Shown here: positions 48,362-57,541 of the stretch, in pieces
How the letters are laid out: each line of letters starts with the position of its first letter
Numbering within the stretch: the stretch's first letter is position 1
NCBI RefSeq assembly: GCF_000384315.1
Contig: NZ_ARVW01000001.1
Location: forward strand, 124,001 to 188,000
Direction of reading: 5' to 3'
Source of the DNA: Amycolatopsis nigrescens CSC17Ta-90
GTDB taxonomy: Bacteria > Actinomycetota > Actinomycetes > Mycobacteriales > Pseudonocardiaceae
Length of the DNA stretch: 64,000 bases
Notes under the pieces: generated by a model
The model's database searches: none
Told to the model about the DNA's origin: nothing
What the model saw: the letters and a program-made list of their open reading frames with translations, nothing else
Translations under genes and position numbers: made by a program

Positions 48362-48391
48362 TTGACACCGCCCGCGCCCGGCTTCTAACTT
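48362..48391 (+). promoter_or_regulatory. Promoter of the sulfoacetate-type operon
   Basis: TTGACA (48362-48367), 18 bases, TAACTT (48386-48391), giving a leader of about 75 bases to the aldehyde dehydrogenase ATG. In the leader lies CCACAATGTG, a small dyad that may be a regulator site. Confidence 0.65.
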
Positions 48392-48474
48392 GATTGAGAT
48401 CGGATACCACAATGTGAAATGGACGTCGCAGCGTCGCGACGACGCGCGGCCACGTCAGGAGAGGACGCGGTCCA

Positions 48475-49904
48475 TGTCCGGCAATCCGGCAACGGCGGTA
48501 CCAGCATCGGAAGAAGCGCGATCCACCGTGGCGGCGCTGATCGACCGGGCCCGCGCCGCCCAGCGCGTGGCCGAAACCTTTGACCAGCAACAGATCGACG
48601 ACCTGGTCGCGGGGGCCGCCTGGGCCATCTACCGGCCGGACCGGGCCCGCGCGCTGGCCGAGCTCGCGGTCGCCGCCACCGGCCTCGGCAACGTCGAGGA
48701 CAAGATCGCGAAGAACCGGCGCAAGACCATGGGCACGCTGCGCGATCTCGCGGCGGCCAGGTCGGTGGGTGTGGTCGAGGAACGCCCCGAGGACGGGATC
48801 GTGTGCTACGCCAAGCCGGTCGGTGTGGTCGCGGCGGTGTGCCCGTCCACCAACCCCGCGGCCACCCCGGCGAACAAGACCATGATGGCGCTCAAGGGCG
48901 GCAACGCGGTGGTGCTCTCCCCCTCCCCCAAGGGCGCCTCGACCTGCGGGCTGCTCGTCGAGTACCTGCACGCCGAGTTCGACAAGGTCGGCGCGCCCCG
49001 AGATCTGGTGCAGTACCTGGAAAAGCCGAGCAAGGAGCTGACCGCCGAGCTGATGCGTCAGTCCGATCTGGTGGTGGTCACCGGCTCCCAGCGCAACGTC
49101 CGGCAGGCCTACCGCAGCGGTACACCGGCGATCGGCGTCGGCGCGGGGAATGCGCCGGTGATCGTGGACGAGAGCGCCGACGTCCGCGACGCCGCGGAGA
49201 AGATCAGGCGCAGCAAGACTTTCGACCACGCGACGAGCTGCTCTTCGGAGAACTCGGTGCACCTCCACGACGCCCGCTACGACGAGACGATCGAGGCGTT
49301 GCGCGCCGAGGGCGGCTATCTGCTCGACGAGGAGGAGAAACAGCGGCTGCGCGCGGTGATGTGGCCCGAGGGCAAGCTGAGTCCGGCGATCACCGCGCAG
49401 GCGCCGGGGAAGATCGCCGCGCTGGCTGGCCTGGACGCACCCGAGGCGCGGGCGGCGCGGTTCTTCATGGTCGCCGAAGACGGTGTCGGCTCGGACCATC
49501 CCTTCAGCGGGGAGAAGCTGTCCGTGGTGCTCACCGTGTACCGGTTCGGCGAGCTCGACGAGTGCCTCGACCGGATCCAGCGGCTGCTCGACTTCCAGGG
49601 CGCCGGGCATTCCTGCGGTATCCACACCGGTGTCCCGGCCCGCGCCGAGGAGGTCGCGCGGCGGCTTCGCGTGGCCCGCGTGCTGGTCAACCAGGCGCAC
49701 TGCTTCGGCACCGGAGGCGGGTTCGACAACGGGCTCGGCTTCACCCTCACCATGGGCGCGGGCACCTGGGCCGGCAACAGCATCAGCGACAACCTGTCCT
49801 ATCGCGACTTCCTCAACTTCACCAGGCTCGCCACGGTCATCCCGCCGCGCGAGCCGAGCGAGCAGCAGCTCTGGGGACGCTACCTCGAACAATACGGCCG
49901 GTGA
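48475..49904 (+). CDS. sauS: CoA-acylating aldehyde dehydrogenase, sulfoacetaldehyde dehydrogenase-like
   Basis: The 476-residue protein is an acylating ALDH, the SauS/SucD/EutE group. Marks: KPVGVVAAVCPSTNPAATPANKTM, ALKGGNAVVLSPSPKG, VVTGSQRNVRQAY, the active-site Cys in RSKTFDHATSCSSEN and CHCFGTGGGF-type end (NQAHCFGTGGGFDNG). It interconverts acyl-CoA and aldehyde with NAD(P)H. Among family members a succinate-semialdehyde role (SucD) is the main alternative, but Xsc, Pta and the SauU-like transporter beside it favour sulfoacetyl-CoA to sulfoacetaldehyde. It is first in an operon with the two CoA-ligase subunits; stop and next start are one base apart. Confidence 0.8.
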
Positions 49905-49905
49905 G

Positions 49906-51075
49906 ATGATGAAACTGCTGGAACACCAAGGAAAGCGGCTGCTGGCCGACACCGGGATCGCGATCCCCCGCGGCCGGGTCGCGGCCACCGCCGACGAAGC
50001 GGCGATGGCGGCAGCGGCCGCCGGCGGCCGAGTGGCGCTGAAAAGCCAGATCGCCTCCGGAAAGCGCGGCAAGGCGGGCGGCATCCTGTTCGCCGACGAT
50101 CCCGAGTCGGCCCGCGCGGCGGCCGCCGGGCTGCTCGGCGCCGAGATCGGCGGGCACCGGGTGGACACCGTCCTGGTCGAGCGCTGTGTCGACATCGCGA
50201 CCGAGCTCTATGCCGCGGTGCTCAACGATCCCGCCACCAAGGGCCCGCTGGTCCTGTTCAGCACCGCGGGCGGAATGGACATCGAAGAAATCGGCGCGCG
50301 GCAGCCGGAGCTGATCCGCTCACTGGCCGTGGACATCCGCAAGGGGCTGACCGAGGAGTCCGTGCGCACGCTGGTCGAAGACAGCGGCCTCGCCGAGCAC
50401 GTCACCGAGCAACTCGTGGGCACGATCCTCGCGCTGTACCGCGTCTACCGATCGTTGGACGCCGATCTGGTGGAGGTCAACCCGCTGGTCGTCACCGGCG
50501 CCGGGGACCTGATCGCGCTGGACGCCAAGATCTCGCTGGACCCGGGGGCACTGGCCCGGCACGCGGAACTGACCGCCGAATTCACCGAAGCGAGCCCGTC
50601 CGGGCGGGAGACCGCGCTCGAACGGCGCGGTGCCGAACTGGGCCTGCAGTTCATCGAGCTGGACGGATCGGTCGGCGTGCTGGCCAACGGCGCCGGGCTC
50701 ACCATGACCACTTTGGACGCCGTGCAGCACTTCGGCGGCCGCCCGGCGAACTTCCTGGAAATCGGCGGGGACGCCTACACCAAGGCCACCGCCGCGCTGG
50801 AGCTGGTGCTCGGCAACCCGCGGGTGCGCAGCCTGCTGGTGAACTTCTGCGGCGCGTTCGCCAGGACGGACGTGATGGCCGAGGGCGTGGTCACCGCGCT
50901 CGAAGAACTGCGCCCGGAAATCCCGGTGTTCTTCACGATCCACGGCACCGGCGAGGCGGAGGCCGTCCGGCTGGTGTCCGAGCGGCTCGGCGAGAAACCG
51001 TACGACCTGATGGACGACGCGGTGCGGGCCGCGGTACGAGCGGCCGAAGGCAAGGAAACAGGAGCGGGCGAATGA
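49906..51075 (+). CDS. ADP-forming acyl-CoA ligase, beta subunit (SucC-like)
   Basis: The 389-residue protein is a succinyl-CoA synthetase beta-type subunit: MMKLLEHQGKRLLADTGIAIPRG, ATP-grasp elements VALKSQIASGKRGKAGGI and VDTVLVERCVDIATELY, then DADLVEVNPLVVTGAGDLIALDAKISLD (metal ligands) and GSVGVLANGAGLTMTTLDAVQHFGGRPANFLEIGG. It is somewhat diverged from housekeeping SucC. The ATG at 49906 lies one base after the ALDH stop. With the alpha subunit it would activate an acid to its CoA ester with ATP; here sulfoacetate is inferred, as in the ADP-forming SauCD ligase described from anaerobes. Confidence 0.85.
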   Translation: MMKLLEHQGKRLLADTGIAIPRGRVAATADEAAMAAAAAGGRVALKSQIASGKRGKAGGILFADDPESARAAAAGLLGAEIGGHRVDTVLVERCVDIATELYAAVLNDPATKGPLVLFSTAGGMDIEEIGARQPELIRSLAVDIRKGLTEESVRTLVEDSGLAEHVTEQLVGTILALYRVYRSLDADLVEVNPLVVTGAGDLIALDAKISLDPGALARHAELTAEFTEASPSGRETALERRGAELGLQFIELDGSVGVLANGAGLTMTTLDAVQHFGGRPANFLEIGGDAYTKATAALELVLGNPRVRSLLVNFCGAFARTDVMAEGVVTALEELRPEIPVFFTIHGTGEAEAVRLVSERLGEKPYDLMDDAVRAAVRAAEGKETGAGE

Positions 51076-51953
51076 TCGTCTCGGGCGGGCACAAGGTGAT
51101 CGTGCAGGGCCTCACCGGCAGGCAGGGGTCGTTCTGGGCGGAGCGGATGCGCGAGTGCGGCACCGCCGTGGTGGCCGGGGCGAGCCCCAAGAAGGGCGGC
51201 CGGGTGGTCGCCGGGATCCCGGTGTACGACTCGGTCGCCGACGCCGCGGCCGAACACCGGCTGGACGTCAGCGTGCTGTTCGTGCCGCCGCTGTCCGCGA
51301 AGGCCGCGGCGCTCGACGCCATCCGGGCCGGTGTCGCCAAGCTGGTGCTGCTCACCGAGCACATCCCCTACCAGGACGTGATGTACCTGCTGGCCGAAGC
51401 GGCCGACCACGGCGCGCAGGTGCTCGGCCCGAACACTGCCGGGCTGGTGGTGCCGGGCGAGGCGTCGGTCGGCATCATGCCAGGGTTCGCCGGCAACATC
51501 TTCCGGCCCGGCCGCGTCGGGGTGCTCTCGCGCAGCGGCAGCCTCGGCACCCTGGTGTCGCTCAACCTGGTCGCCGGCGGCTACGGCCAGTCCGCCTTCA
51601 TCGGCATCGGCGGGGACCCGATCCTGGGCACCACGACGGTGGACGCGGTCCGCGCCCTCGACACCGACGACCGCACCGACGCCGTGGTGCTGGTGGGCGA
51701 GATCGGCGGCGGCATGGAGGAGGAGGCCGCCGAGTACATCTCGGGCATGACCAAGCCGGTCGTCGCCTTCGTCGCCGGCCGCAGCGCGCCCGCCGATCGC
51801 CGGATGGGCCACGCCGGCGCGATCATCAGCGGCGGCCGCGGCACTGGTCAGTCCAAAGTAGACGCTCTTACCGGTGCCGGGGTCACCGTGGTCGACGTGC
51901 CCAGCGAGATCCCCGACGCGCTGCGCGCCAAGGGAATCAGCCCGACCGGCTGA
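51072..51953 (+). CDS. ADP-forming acyl-CoA ligase, alpha subunit (SucD-like)
   Basis: The 293-residue protein has the CoA-binding start HKVIVQGLTGRQGSFWAERM and VVAGASPKKGG, LGPNTAGLVVPG, VGVLSRSGSLGTLVSLNLVAGGYGQSAFIGIGGDP and the phospho-histidine motif RMGHAGAII near the end. It overlaps the beta subunit as ATGA, so the two are made together as a complex. The 3' end overlaps the convergent CobT-like gene by 17 bases. The pair is diverged enough from SucCD, and misplaced with an acylating ALDH, to suggest a special acid as substrate. Confidence 0.86.
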   Translation: MIVSGGHKVIVQGLTGRQGSFWAERMRECGTAVVAGASPKKGGRVVAGIPVYDSVADAAAEHRLDVSVLFVPPLSAKAAALDAIRAGVAKLVLLTEHIPYQDVMYLLAEAADHGAQVLGPNTAGLVVPGEASVGIMPGFAGNIFRPGRVGVLSRSGSLGTLVSLNLVAGGYGQSAFIGIGGDPILGTTTVDAVRALDTDDRTDAVVLVGEIGGGMEEEAAEYISGMTKPVVAFVAGRSAPADRRMGHAGAIISGGRGTGQSKVDALTGAGVTVVDVPSEIPDALRAKGISPTG

Positions 51954-53646
51954 GCAGGCCGAGCACGTCGCGGAACATCCCGAACCCGGTGCCGGCGGAG
52001 GTGTCGAGGATGCGCGAGTGCCGGTAGAACGCGCTGAGGTCGAGCCCGACACCGACGCCGTGGATCTCGTGCCCGGCCCGTTCCAGCCCGGCCACCACCT
52101 CGGCCAGGTGCCGCTCCAGGTAGCGCTGGTCGTTGGCCAGGCTGGTCGCGCTGTCCATCGGGCTGCCGTCGGACACGACCACCAGCGCCGACCGTCCGTC
52201 GGTGTGCGCCCGAGCCCGGCCGCACGCCCAGGTCACCGCCTCGCCGTCCACTCCTTCGCGGTAGAGGTCGGCCTTGAGCAGGCCCGCGATCCCGGCGCGG
52301 GCACGGCGCCAAGGCGTGTCGGCGTCCTTGAACACGAGATGGCACCGCTCGTTGAGCCTGCCCGGCGAACGAGGGCGCCCGGCGCGAAGCCAGTCCCGCC
52401 TTGCCCGGCCACCGTTCCACGCACCGGTGGTGAAGCCGAGGATCTCGCAGCGCGCGCCGGCCAGTTCGAGCGCGCGGGCGAACAGGTCGACCAGCACGGC
52501 GACCGGCTCACGGTGCTGTTTCATCGAGCCGGAGCAGTCGATCAGGAAGGTCACCAGCACCTCGGCGACGGGCACGACTCGTTCGGTGCGGAAGAGGCCG
52601 CGTTCGGCGGGCGAGCTGATCAGCTGGGTGAGCGCGCGGGCGTCCACCTGCCCTTCCTCCTGGCCACCGTGCCAGCCGTCGGCGGCGGGCACAGCCAGTG
52701 CCGCGGTCAGCTCGCGCGCGAGCCGCCCGGCGTGCACGCCCTGCCTGGCGACCAGCCGGTCGAGCCGTTCGCGGTACTCCTTCAGCAACGCCGGGCGGAC
52801 CAGGTCGGCGGCCTTGTGCTGACGGTCGTAGGCGCTGCTGAACACCCGGTAGGGCGGTCCGGCGGGGACGGGAACGGCGCCCTGCCCGGTCCCCGCGCCG
52901 GGAGTCTCGTCGTCTCCGTCCTGCTCGTCGAACTCGACCAGCAGGGTGGGCCGCGCGCGGTCGCGATCGTCCTCGCTGTCCTCGACCTTTGCTGTGTTTT
53001 TCCTGGCACGCAACAGTTCGCCGACCACGGCGGCGATGGCCAGCGCGTGCCCGGCGAAAGCGGCCTGGTCATGCCGGTGCCGCCGGAGCCCGGCGAGGTC
53101 GTGCCCGATCCTCGGCGCGAGCATGGCGCGCGGCACCTCGATCAGGTCTTCGACCTGCTCCGCGAGCGGGGTCCCGGTGATCCGTGACCGGCACACCTGC
53201 GCGAGCGTGTACAGGAGCAGGCCACGTTCCGTGCCGGTCAGCCCGGCCCCGTGGAAGTCCCACGACCAGCGCTCGAACCGCCGCGCCACGTTCGCCCGCA
53301 CGCCCAGCAGTGAATCCGGCACCAGCGACTCCGCCCGGAACTGCTCTAACTGCTCGAAGACCAGGCGCTGCACCGGGTCCGCTGGTCGGTGCCGCCGGTG
53401 CAGCACCGGGTCGGAACCCAGCAGCCGCAACGCCATCGCATCCCCCGCGCCGCGCAGCGAACCGAGGTCGTCCTCGTCCAAAGCGGACTGAAGGTGCGGG
53501 GCGGTCATCGGGACCGGCCGTCGTCCCCGGTGCAGCCGTCCCCCGCGGAACCGCAGGTCCCGCACTCCGCTCAGGGCGCGCATCGTCGCCGCGCACAGCT
53601 CCTCGGCGCGCTGCCGGCGGCGGGCCAGCGCCTGCTCGGGGTTCAC
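51937..53646 (-). CDS. CobT-like VWA-domain chelatase subunit
   Basis: The 569-residue protein ends in a von Willebrand A domain with a near-complete [17 protein letters not shown] (DxSxS), a Thr-containing FTTGAWNGG, and [19 protein letters not shown]. The N-terminal and acidic middle ([32 protein letters not shown]) match CobT, the partner of CobS in aerobic cobalt chelatase. GTG 53646 overlaps the CobS stop. No CobN is in the window, so a cobalamin role is doubtful. The gene sits between the CoA ligase and Xsc genes and may help load or activate a metalloenzyme in the pathway. Confidence 0.82.
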   Translation of the reverse strand: MNPEQALARRRQRAEELCAATMRALSGVRDLRFRGGRLHRGRRPVPMTAPHLQSALDEDDLGSLRGAGDAMALRLLGSDPVLHRRHRPADPVQRLVFEQLEQFRAESLVPDSLLGVRANVARRFERWSWDFHGAGLTGTERGLLLYTLAQVCRSRITGTPLAEQVEDLIEVPRAMLAPRIGHDLAGLRRHRHDQAAFAGHALAIAAVVGELLRARKNTAKVEDSEDDRDRARPTLLVEFDEQDGDDETPGAGTGQGAVPVPAGPPYRVFSSAYDRQHKAADLVRPALLKEYRERLDRLVARQGVHAGRLARELTAALAVPAADGWHGGQEEGQVDARALTQLISSPAERGLFRTERVVPVAEVLVTFLIDCSGSMKQHREPVAVLVDLFARALELAGARCEILGFTTGAWNGGRARRDWLRAGRPRSPGRLNERCHLVFKDADTPWRRARAGIAGLLKADLYREGVDGEAVTWACGRARAHTDGRSALVVVSDGSPMDSATSLANDQRYLERHLAEVVAGLERAGHEIHGVGVGLDLSAFYRHSRILDTSAGTGFGMFRDVLGLLSRSG

Positions 53647-54617
53647 GCCGGCACGGCGAGCGCGCGGGACTCGTCCACCTCGTGGCCGAAGCAGCGCTGG
53701 AAGTACTCGGCCACCACCGCGCGCTCGGCGTCGTCGCATCTGTTCAGGAACGACAACCGGAACGCGAGCGCGGGATCGCCGAAGATGCCGGCGTTCTCCG
53801 CCCAGGTGATGACCGTCCGCGGCGACATCAGCGTGGACAGGTCGCCCGCCTCGAAACCCTTGCGGGTCAAGGCGGCCACCGCGACCATGGAAGTGACCAG
53901 CTCGCCCGGCACCGACGGGACCCGGCCCCGCACGATCGCGATCTCCTCGGCGGCGGGCAGGTAGTCCAGCGAGGCGACCAGGTTCCAGCGGTCGAGCTGC
54001 GCGTGGTTGAGCCGCTGCGCCCCGTGGTAGAGCCCGTTGAGGTTGCCGAGGCCCACCGTGTTGGCGGTGGCGAAGAGCCGGAACGACGGATGCGGCCGCA
54101 GCACCCGGCTCTGGTCCAGCAGGGTGAACCGGCCGTCCCGTTCGAGCAGCCGCTGGATGACGAACATGACATCCGGGCGGCCGGCGTCGTACTCGTCCAG
54201 GATCAGCGCCACCGGCCGCTGCAACGCCCAGGGCACGATCCCTTCCTGGAACTCGGTGACCTGCTTGCCTTCCCGCAGCACGACGGCGTCCCGGCCGACC
54301 AGGTCCAGCCTGCTCAGCTGCCCGTCCAGGTTGACCCGCACGCAGGGCCAGTTGAGCCGCGCGGCCACCTGCTCGACGTGCGTGGACTTGCCGGTCCCGT
54401 GCAGGCCCTGCACGAGCACCCGGCGGTTGTGCGTGAACCCCGCCAGCAGCGCCGAGGTGACCTCCGGGTTGAACCGGTACGCCTCGTCGATCTCCGGCAC
54501 GTGCTCACCGTGCGCACCGTGCTCGCCGAACGCGGGCACGGTGCGCGGGGAGTCGATACCGAAGAGCTCGCGCACCGAAAGGCGGCGCTCCGGCACGGCG
54601 TGGAGCGGATCGGTCAT
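53643..54617 (-). CDS. CobS/MoxR-like AAA+ ATPase
   Basis: The 324-residue ATPase has Walker [20 protein letters not shown], Walker [20 protein letters not shown], and sensor region [21 protein letters not shown], as in CobS of cobalt chelatase. The N-terminus ([18 protein letters not shown]) is the CobS-type head. ATG 54617 follows a GGAGG. It is 27 bases after the IclR gene and coupled to the CobT-like gene. Together they form a MoxR-VWA pair, usually a chaperone or metal-insertion machine. The client here is unknown. Confidence 0.87.
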   Translation of the reverse strand: MTDPLHAVPERRLSVRELFGIDSPRTVPAFGEHGAHGEHVPEIDEAYRFNPEVTSALLAGFTHNRRVLVQGLHGTGKSTHVEQVAARLNWPCVRVNLDGQLSRLDLVGRDAVVLREGKQVTEFQEGIVPWALQRPVALILDEYDAGRPDVMFVIQRLLERDGRFTLLDQSRVLRPHPSFRLFATANTVGLGNLNGLYHGAQRLNHAQLDRWNLVASLDYLPAAEEIAIVRGRVPSVPGELVTSMVAVAALTRKGFEAGDLSTLMSPRTVITWAENAGIFGDPALAFRLSFLNRCDDAERAVVAEYFQRCFGHEVDESRALAVPA

Positions 54618-54644
54618 AGTCGGCGGCCTCCAGTACGGGGGAAG

Positions 54645-55463
54645 TCAGGACGAAGCGGTTTCGGCGGCGTCCGGGGAGCCTTCGGCCTCCACCCGGCCGA
54701 TCGCCTCCGCGGCCCGTTGCAGGGCGGGCAGCAGCGCGAGCGCCTTGTCCGGCGTCAGCCGCATCACTGGTGCCTGCGCGGCGACGCACAGGTTCGAGCG
54801 GCCGTTCTCGGTCGGCACCAGCACGGCCACGCAGACCAGGCCGGGCAGGAACTCCTCGTCGTCGACCGCGAACCCGTCCCGGCGGATCCTGGCGAACTCG
54901 TCCTCCAGCGCGTCGAGGTCGGTCACGGTCTTCGGCGTGTACTTCTTCAACGGCGCGTGCGCCAGCAGCTTGCGCCGCTGGGCCGGGCTCATCTGCGACA
55001 GGATCATCTTCCCGCTCGCCGAGCAGTGCACCGGCACCCGCGAGCCGGGGCGCAGGTAGAACCGCAGCGGTTCGGGCGTCTCGACGCGGTCGAGGTAGAC
55101 GATCTCGTTGCTGGAGAGCGTGGTGATGTTGCAGCTCTCCCCCAGCTCGTCCACCAGGTGCCGCAGCACCCCGTGCCGCGCGCCGTGGTGGGTGGCGTTG
55201 AACAGCAGGTTTTCCGCCAGCCGGCGCAGCCGGAGCCCGGTGCCGTAGTGCCTGCCGTCCGCCTGGCGGATCAGCAGCCCGGCGCCTTCGAGCTGTTGCA
55301 GCATGCGGTGCAACGTCGGCTTCGGGATGCCGGTCTCTTCGACCAGCCCCTGCAGCGACACCAGCTGGTCCTTCGCGGCGATCAGCTCCAGCAGGGAGAA
55401 CAGCCGCATTATCGGCGTATCGCCGTTCACCCCGGCCGGGTCGGTCTCCCGTATCAGCTCCAC
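54645..55463 (-). CDS. IclR-family regulator beside xsc
   Basis: The 272-residue protein has the IclR winged helix (FSLLELIAAKDQLVSLQGLVEETGIPKPTLHRMLQQLEGAGL) and effector domain (VPVHCSASGKMILSQM; RRDGFAVDDEEFLPGLVCVAVLVP). It is less like the other two IclR proteins here. GTG 55463, just after GAGGAGG, is preferred over the ATG at 55514 which lacks a ribosome site. It is divergent from xsc and heads an operon with the CobS/CobT-like genes, so it likely regulates both. Confidence 0.88.
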   Translation of the reverse strand: MELIRETDPAGVNGDTPIMRLFSLLELIAAKDQLVSLQGLVEETGIPKPTLHRMLQQLEGAGLLIRQADGRHYGTGLRLRRLAENLLFNATHHGARHGVLRHLVDELGESCNITTLSSNEIVYLDRVETPEPLRFYLRPGSRVPVHCSASGKMILSQMSPAQRRKLLAHAPLKKYTPKTVTDLDALEDEFARIRRDGFAVDDEEFLPGLVCVAVLVPTENGRSNLCVAAQAPVMRLTPDKALALLPALQRAAEAIGRVEAEGSPDAAETASS

Positions 55464-55523
55464 GACACCTCCTCGTTCGTTCCGGAAATTAGCACACTGC
55501 GTCTCGTTTTTCATAGCTCATCG

Positions 55524-55552
55524 TTGACGACAGGCACGGCCAGGCTTATCGT
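55524..55552 (+). promoter_or_regulatory. Putative promoter of xsc
   Basis: TTGACG (55524-55529), 17 bases, TATCGT (55547-55552). A TTCCGGAA dyad (55480-55487) lies in the same gap near the IclR start and may be an IclR site. The leader to the xsc ATG would be about 75 bases. Confidence 0.55.
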
Positions 55553-55634
55553 CGTCTCGATCCCACTTTCAGGAACGCTCTGTACCGCTTTCTGCAAGTG
55601 GCCGTTGATTCTGAGCCGTCGAAGGAGCACCAGC

Positions 55635-57443
55635 ATGAGTCAGAACCAGGCGGACGTCAGCCGCACTGTTGCGCAGGGCCCGCAGAAGATGACCCCGTCC
55701 GAGGCCTTCGTCGAGACGCTGGTCGCCAACGGCGTCACCGACATCTTCGGCATCATGGGCTCGGCCTTCATGGACGCGATGGACATCTTCGCCCCGGCTG
55801 GGATCCGCCTGGTACCCGTGGTGCACGAGCAGGGCGCGGCGCACATGGCCGACGGCTACGCCAGGGTGAGCGGCCGGCACGGCGTGGTGATCGGGCAGAA
55901 CGGCCCTGGCATCAGCAACTGCGTCACCGCGGTGGCGGCGGCGTTCTGGGCGCACAGCCCGGTGGTCATGGTGACCCCCGAAACCGGCACCATGGGCATG
56001 GGCCTCGGCGGCTTCCAGGAGGCCAACCAGCTGCCGATGTTCCAGGAGTTCACCAAGTACCAGGCGCATGTGAACAACCCGAAGCGGATGGCCGAGCTCA
56101 CCGGGCGCGCGTTCGACCGGGCGATGTCGGAGATCGGACCGACCCAGCTGAACATCCCGCGGGACTACTTCTACGGCGAGATCGAGGCGGAGATCCCGCG
56201 CCCGCAGCGGCTGGACCGCGGCGCCGGTGGCGCCAGGAGCCTGGACGAGGCTGCCGCGCTGCTCGCCGAGGCCGAGTTCCCGGTCATCATCTCCGGCGGC
56301 GGAGTGGTGATGGCCGACGGTGTGGACGAGTGCAAGGCCCTCGCCGAACGGCTGGGCGCCCCCGTGGTGAACAGCTACCTGCACAACGACTCCTTCCCAG
56401 CGAGCCACCCGCAGTGGTGCGGCCCGCTGGGCTACCAGGGTTCCAAGGCGGCGATGAAGCTGATCGCGAAGGCCGATGTCGTGGTGGCGCTCGGTTCCAG
56501 GCTCGGCCCGTTCGGCACGCTGCCGCAGCACGGCATGGACTACTGGCCCAAGGACGCCAAGATCATCCAGATCGACGCCGACCACCGGATGCTCGGGCTG
56601 GTCAAGAAGATCACCGTCGGCATCTGCGGTGACGCGAAGGACGCCGCCGCCGCGCTCACCGAGCGGCTGGCCGGCAAGACCCTCGCCTGCGACGCCACCC
56701 GCGACGCCCGTGCCGCGACCACGAAGGCGGAAAAGGACGCGTGGGAGGCCGAACTCGACGAGTGGACCAACGAGACCGACCCGTTCAGCCTGGACATGAT
56801 CGCCGAGCAGGAGCAGGAGGAGGGCAACTGGCTGCACCCCCGTGAAGTGCTGCGCGAGCTGGAAAAGGCGATGCCGGAGCACGTCATGGTGTCCACCGAT
56901 ATCGGCAACATCAACTCGGTCGCCAACAGCTATCTCCGCTTCGAGGAGCCCCGGAGCTTCTTCGCCCCGATGAGCTTCGGCAACTGCGGCTACGCCCTGC
57001 CCACCATCATCGGCGCGAAGGCCGCCGCGATGGAGCGCCCGGCGATCGCCTACGCCGGCGACGGCGCGTGGGGCATGAGCATGGGCGAGATCATGACCGC
57101 CGTCCGGCACGACATCCCGGTCACCGCGGTGGTGTTCCACAACCGGCAGTGGGGTGCGGAGAAGAAGAACCAGGTCGACTTCTACAACCGCCGGTTCGTG
57201 GCGGGCGAGCTGGAGAGCGAGAGCTTCGCCGGAATCGCCAAGGCGATGGGCGCCGACGGCGTGGTGGTGGAGAAGCTGGAGGAGGTCGGCCCGGCGCTGC
57301 GCAAGGCCGTGGAGGCGCAGTTGAACGAAGGCCGCACCACGGTCATCGAGATCATGTGCACCCGCGAGCTCGGCGACCCGTTCCGCCGCGACGCCCTGTC
57401 CAAGCCGGTCCGCTTCCTCGAGAAGTACAAGGACTACGTGTAA
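55635..57443 (+). CDS. xsc: Sulfoacetaldehyde acetyltransferase
   Basis: The 602-residue ThDP enzyme matches Xsc closely: FGIMGSAFMDAMDIFAPAGI, VHEQGAAHMADGYARVSG (with the ThDP-activating Glu), QNGPGISNCVTAVAAAFWAHSPVVMV, and GTMGMGLGGFQEANQLPMFQ, a stretch special to Xsc. The ThDP motif is YAGDGAWGMSMGEI...FHNRQWG. It converts sulfoacetaldehyde and phosphate to acetyl phosphate and sulfite. ATG 55635 follows GAAGGAG. Pta, the ALDH and the CoA ligase nearby complete the route, though each is under its own promoter. A sulfite dehydrogenase or exporter is not visible in the window, so sulfite is handled elsewhere. Confidence 0.93.
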   Translation: MSQNQADVSRTVAQGPQKMTPSEAFVETLVANGVTDIFGIMGSAFMDAMDIFAPAGIRLVPVVHEQGAAHMADGYARVSGRHGVVIGQNGPGISNCVTAVAAAFWAHSPVVMVTPETGTMGMGLGGFQEANQLPMFQEFTKYQAHVNNPKRMAELTGRAFDRAMSEIGPTQLNIPRDYFYGEIEAEIPRPQRLDRGAGGARSLDEAAALLAEAEFPVIISGGGVVMADGVDECKALAERLGAPVVNSYLHNDSFPASHPQWCGPLGYQGSKAAMKLIAKADVVVALGSRLGPFGTLPQHGMDYWPKDAKIIQIDADHRMLGLVKKITVGICGDAKDAAAALTERLAGKTLACDATRDARAATTKAEKDAWEAELDEWTNETDPFSLDMIAEQEQEEGNWLHPREVLRELEKAMPEHVMVSTDIGNINSVANSYLRFEEPRSFFAPMSFGNCGYALPTIIGAKAAAMERPAIAYAGDGAWGMSMGEIMTAVRHDIPVTAVVFHNRQWGAEKKNQVDFYNRRFVAGELESESFAGIAKAMGADGVVVEKLEEVGPALRKAVEAQLNEGRTTVIEIMCTRELGDPFRRDALSKPVRFLEKYKDYV

Positions 57444-57452
57444 CTCCCCCAC

Positions 57453-57494
57453 GGACTCGCGGACCTGCCCTCCCCCAGACAGGTCCGCGAGTCC
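57453..57494. terminator. Terminator downstream of xsc
   Basis: A perfect 15-bp stem (GGACTCGCGGACCTG with its complement at 57480-57494) and a 12-base loop, nine bases after the xsc stop. Confidence 0.85.
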
Positions 57495-57505
57495 CACATA
57501 TCTAA

Positions 57506-57534
57506 TTGCGCGTATATACACTCGGTGTTATATT
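57506..57534 (+). promoter_or_regulatory. Promoter with leaderless start for the DoxX-like gene
   Basis: TTGCGC (57506-57511), 17 bases, TATATT (57529-57534). Transcription would start about 7 bases later, at or next to the ATG at 57542, and no ribosome site exists, so the mRNA is probably leaderless. Confidence 0.65.
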
Positions 57535-57541
57535 TGGCGCC

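Noticed and set aside
51848..51953. Read as a possible frameshift between the CoA-ligase alpha gene and the CobT-like gene
   Set aside because: They are convergent and simply overlap by 17 bases at their ends; both proteins are complete.
53184..55634. Long open frame ahead of xsc
   Set aside because: Shadow of the CobT, CobS and IclR genes on the other strand; the Xsc family sequence and ribosome site begin at 55635.
55569..57521. 650-residue minus-strand frame opposite xsc
   Set aside because: Antisense of a strongly recognised enzyme; no motif of its own.
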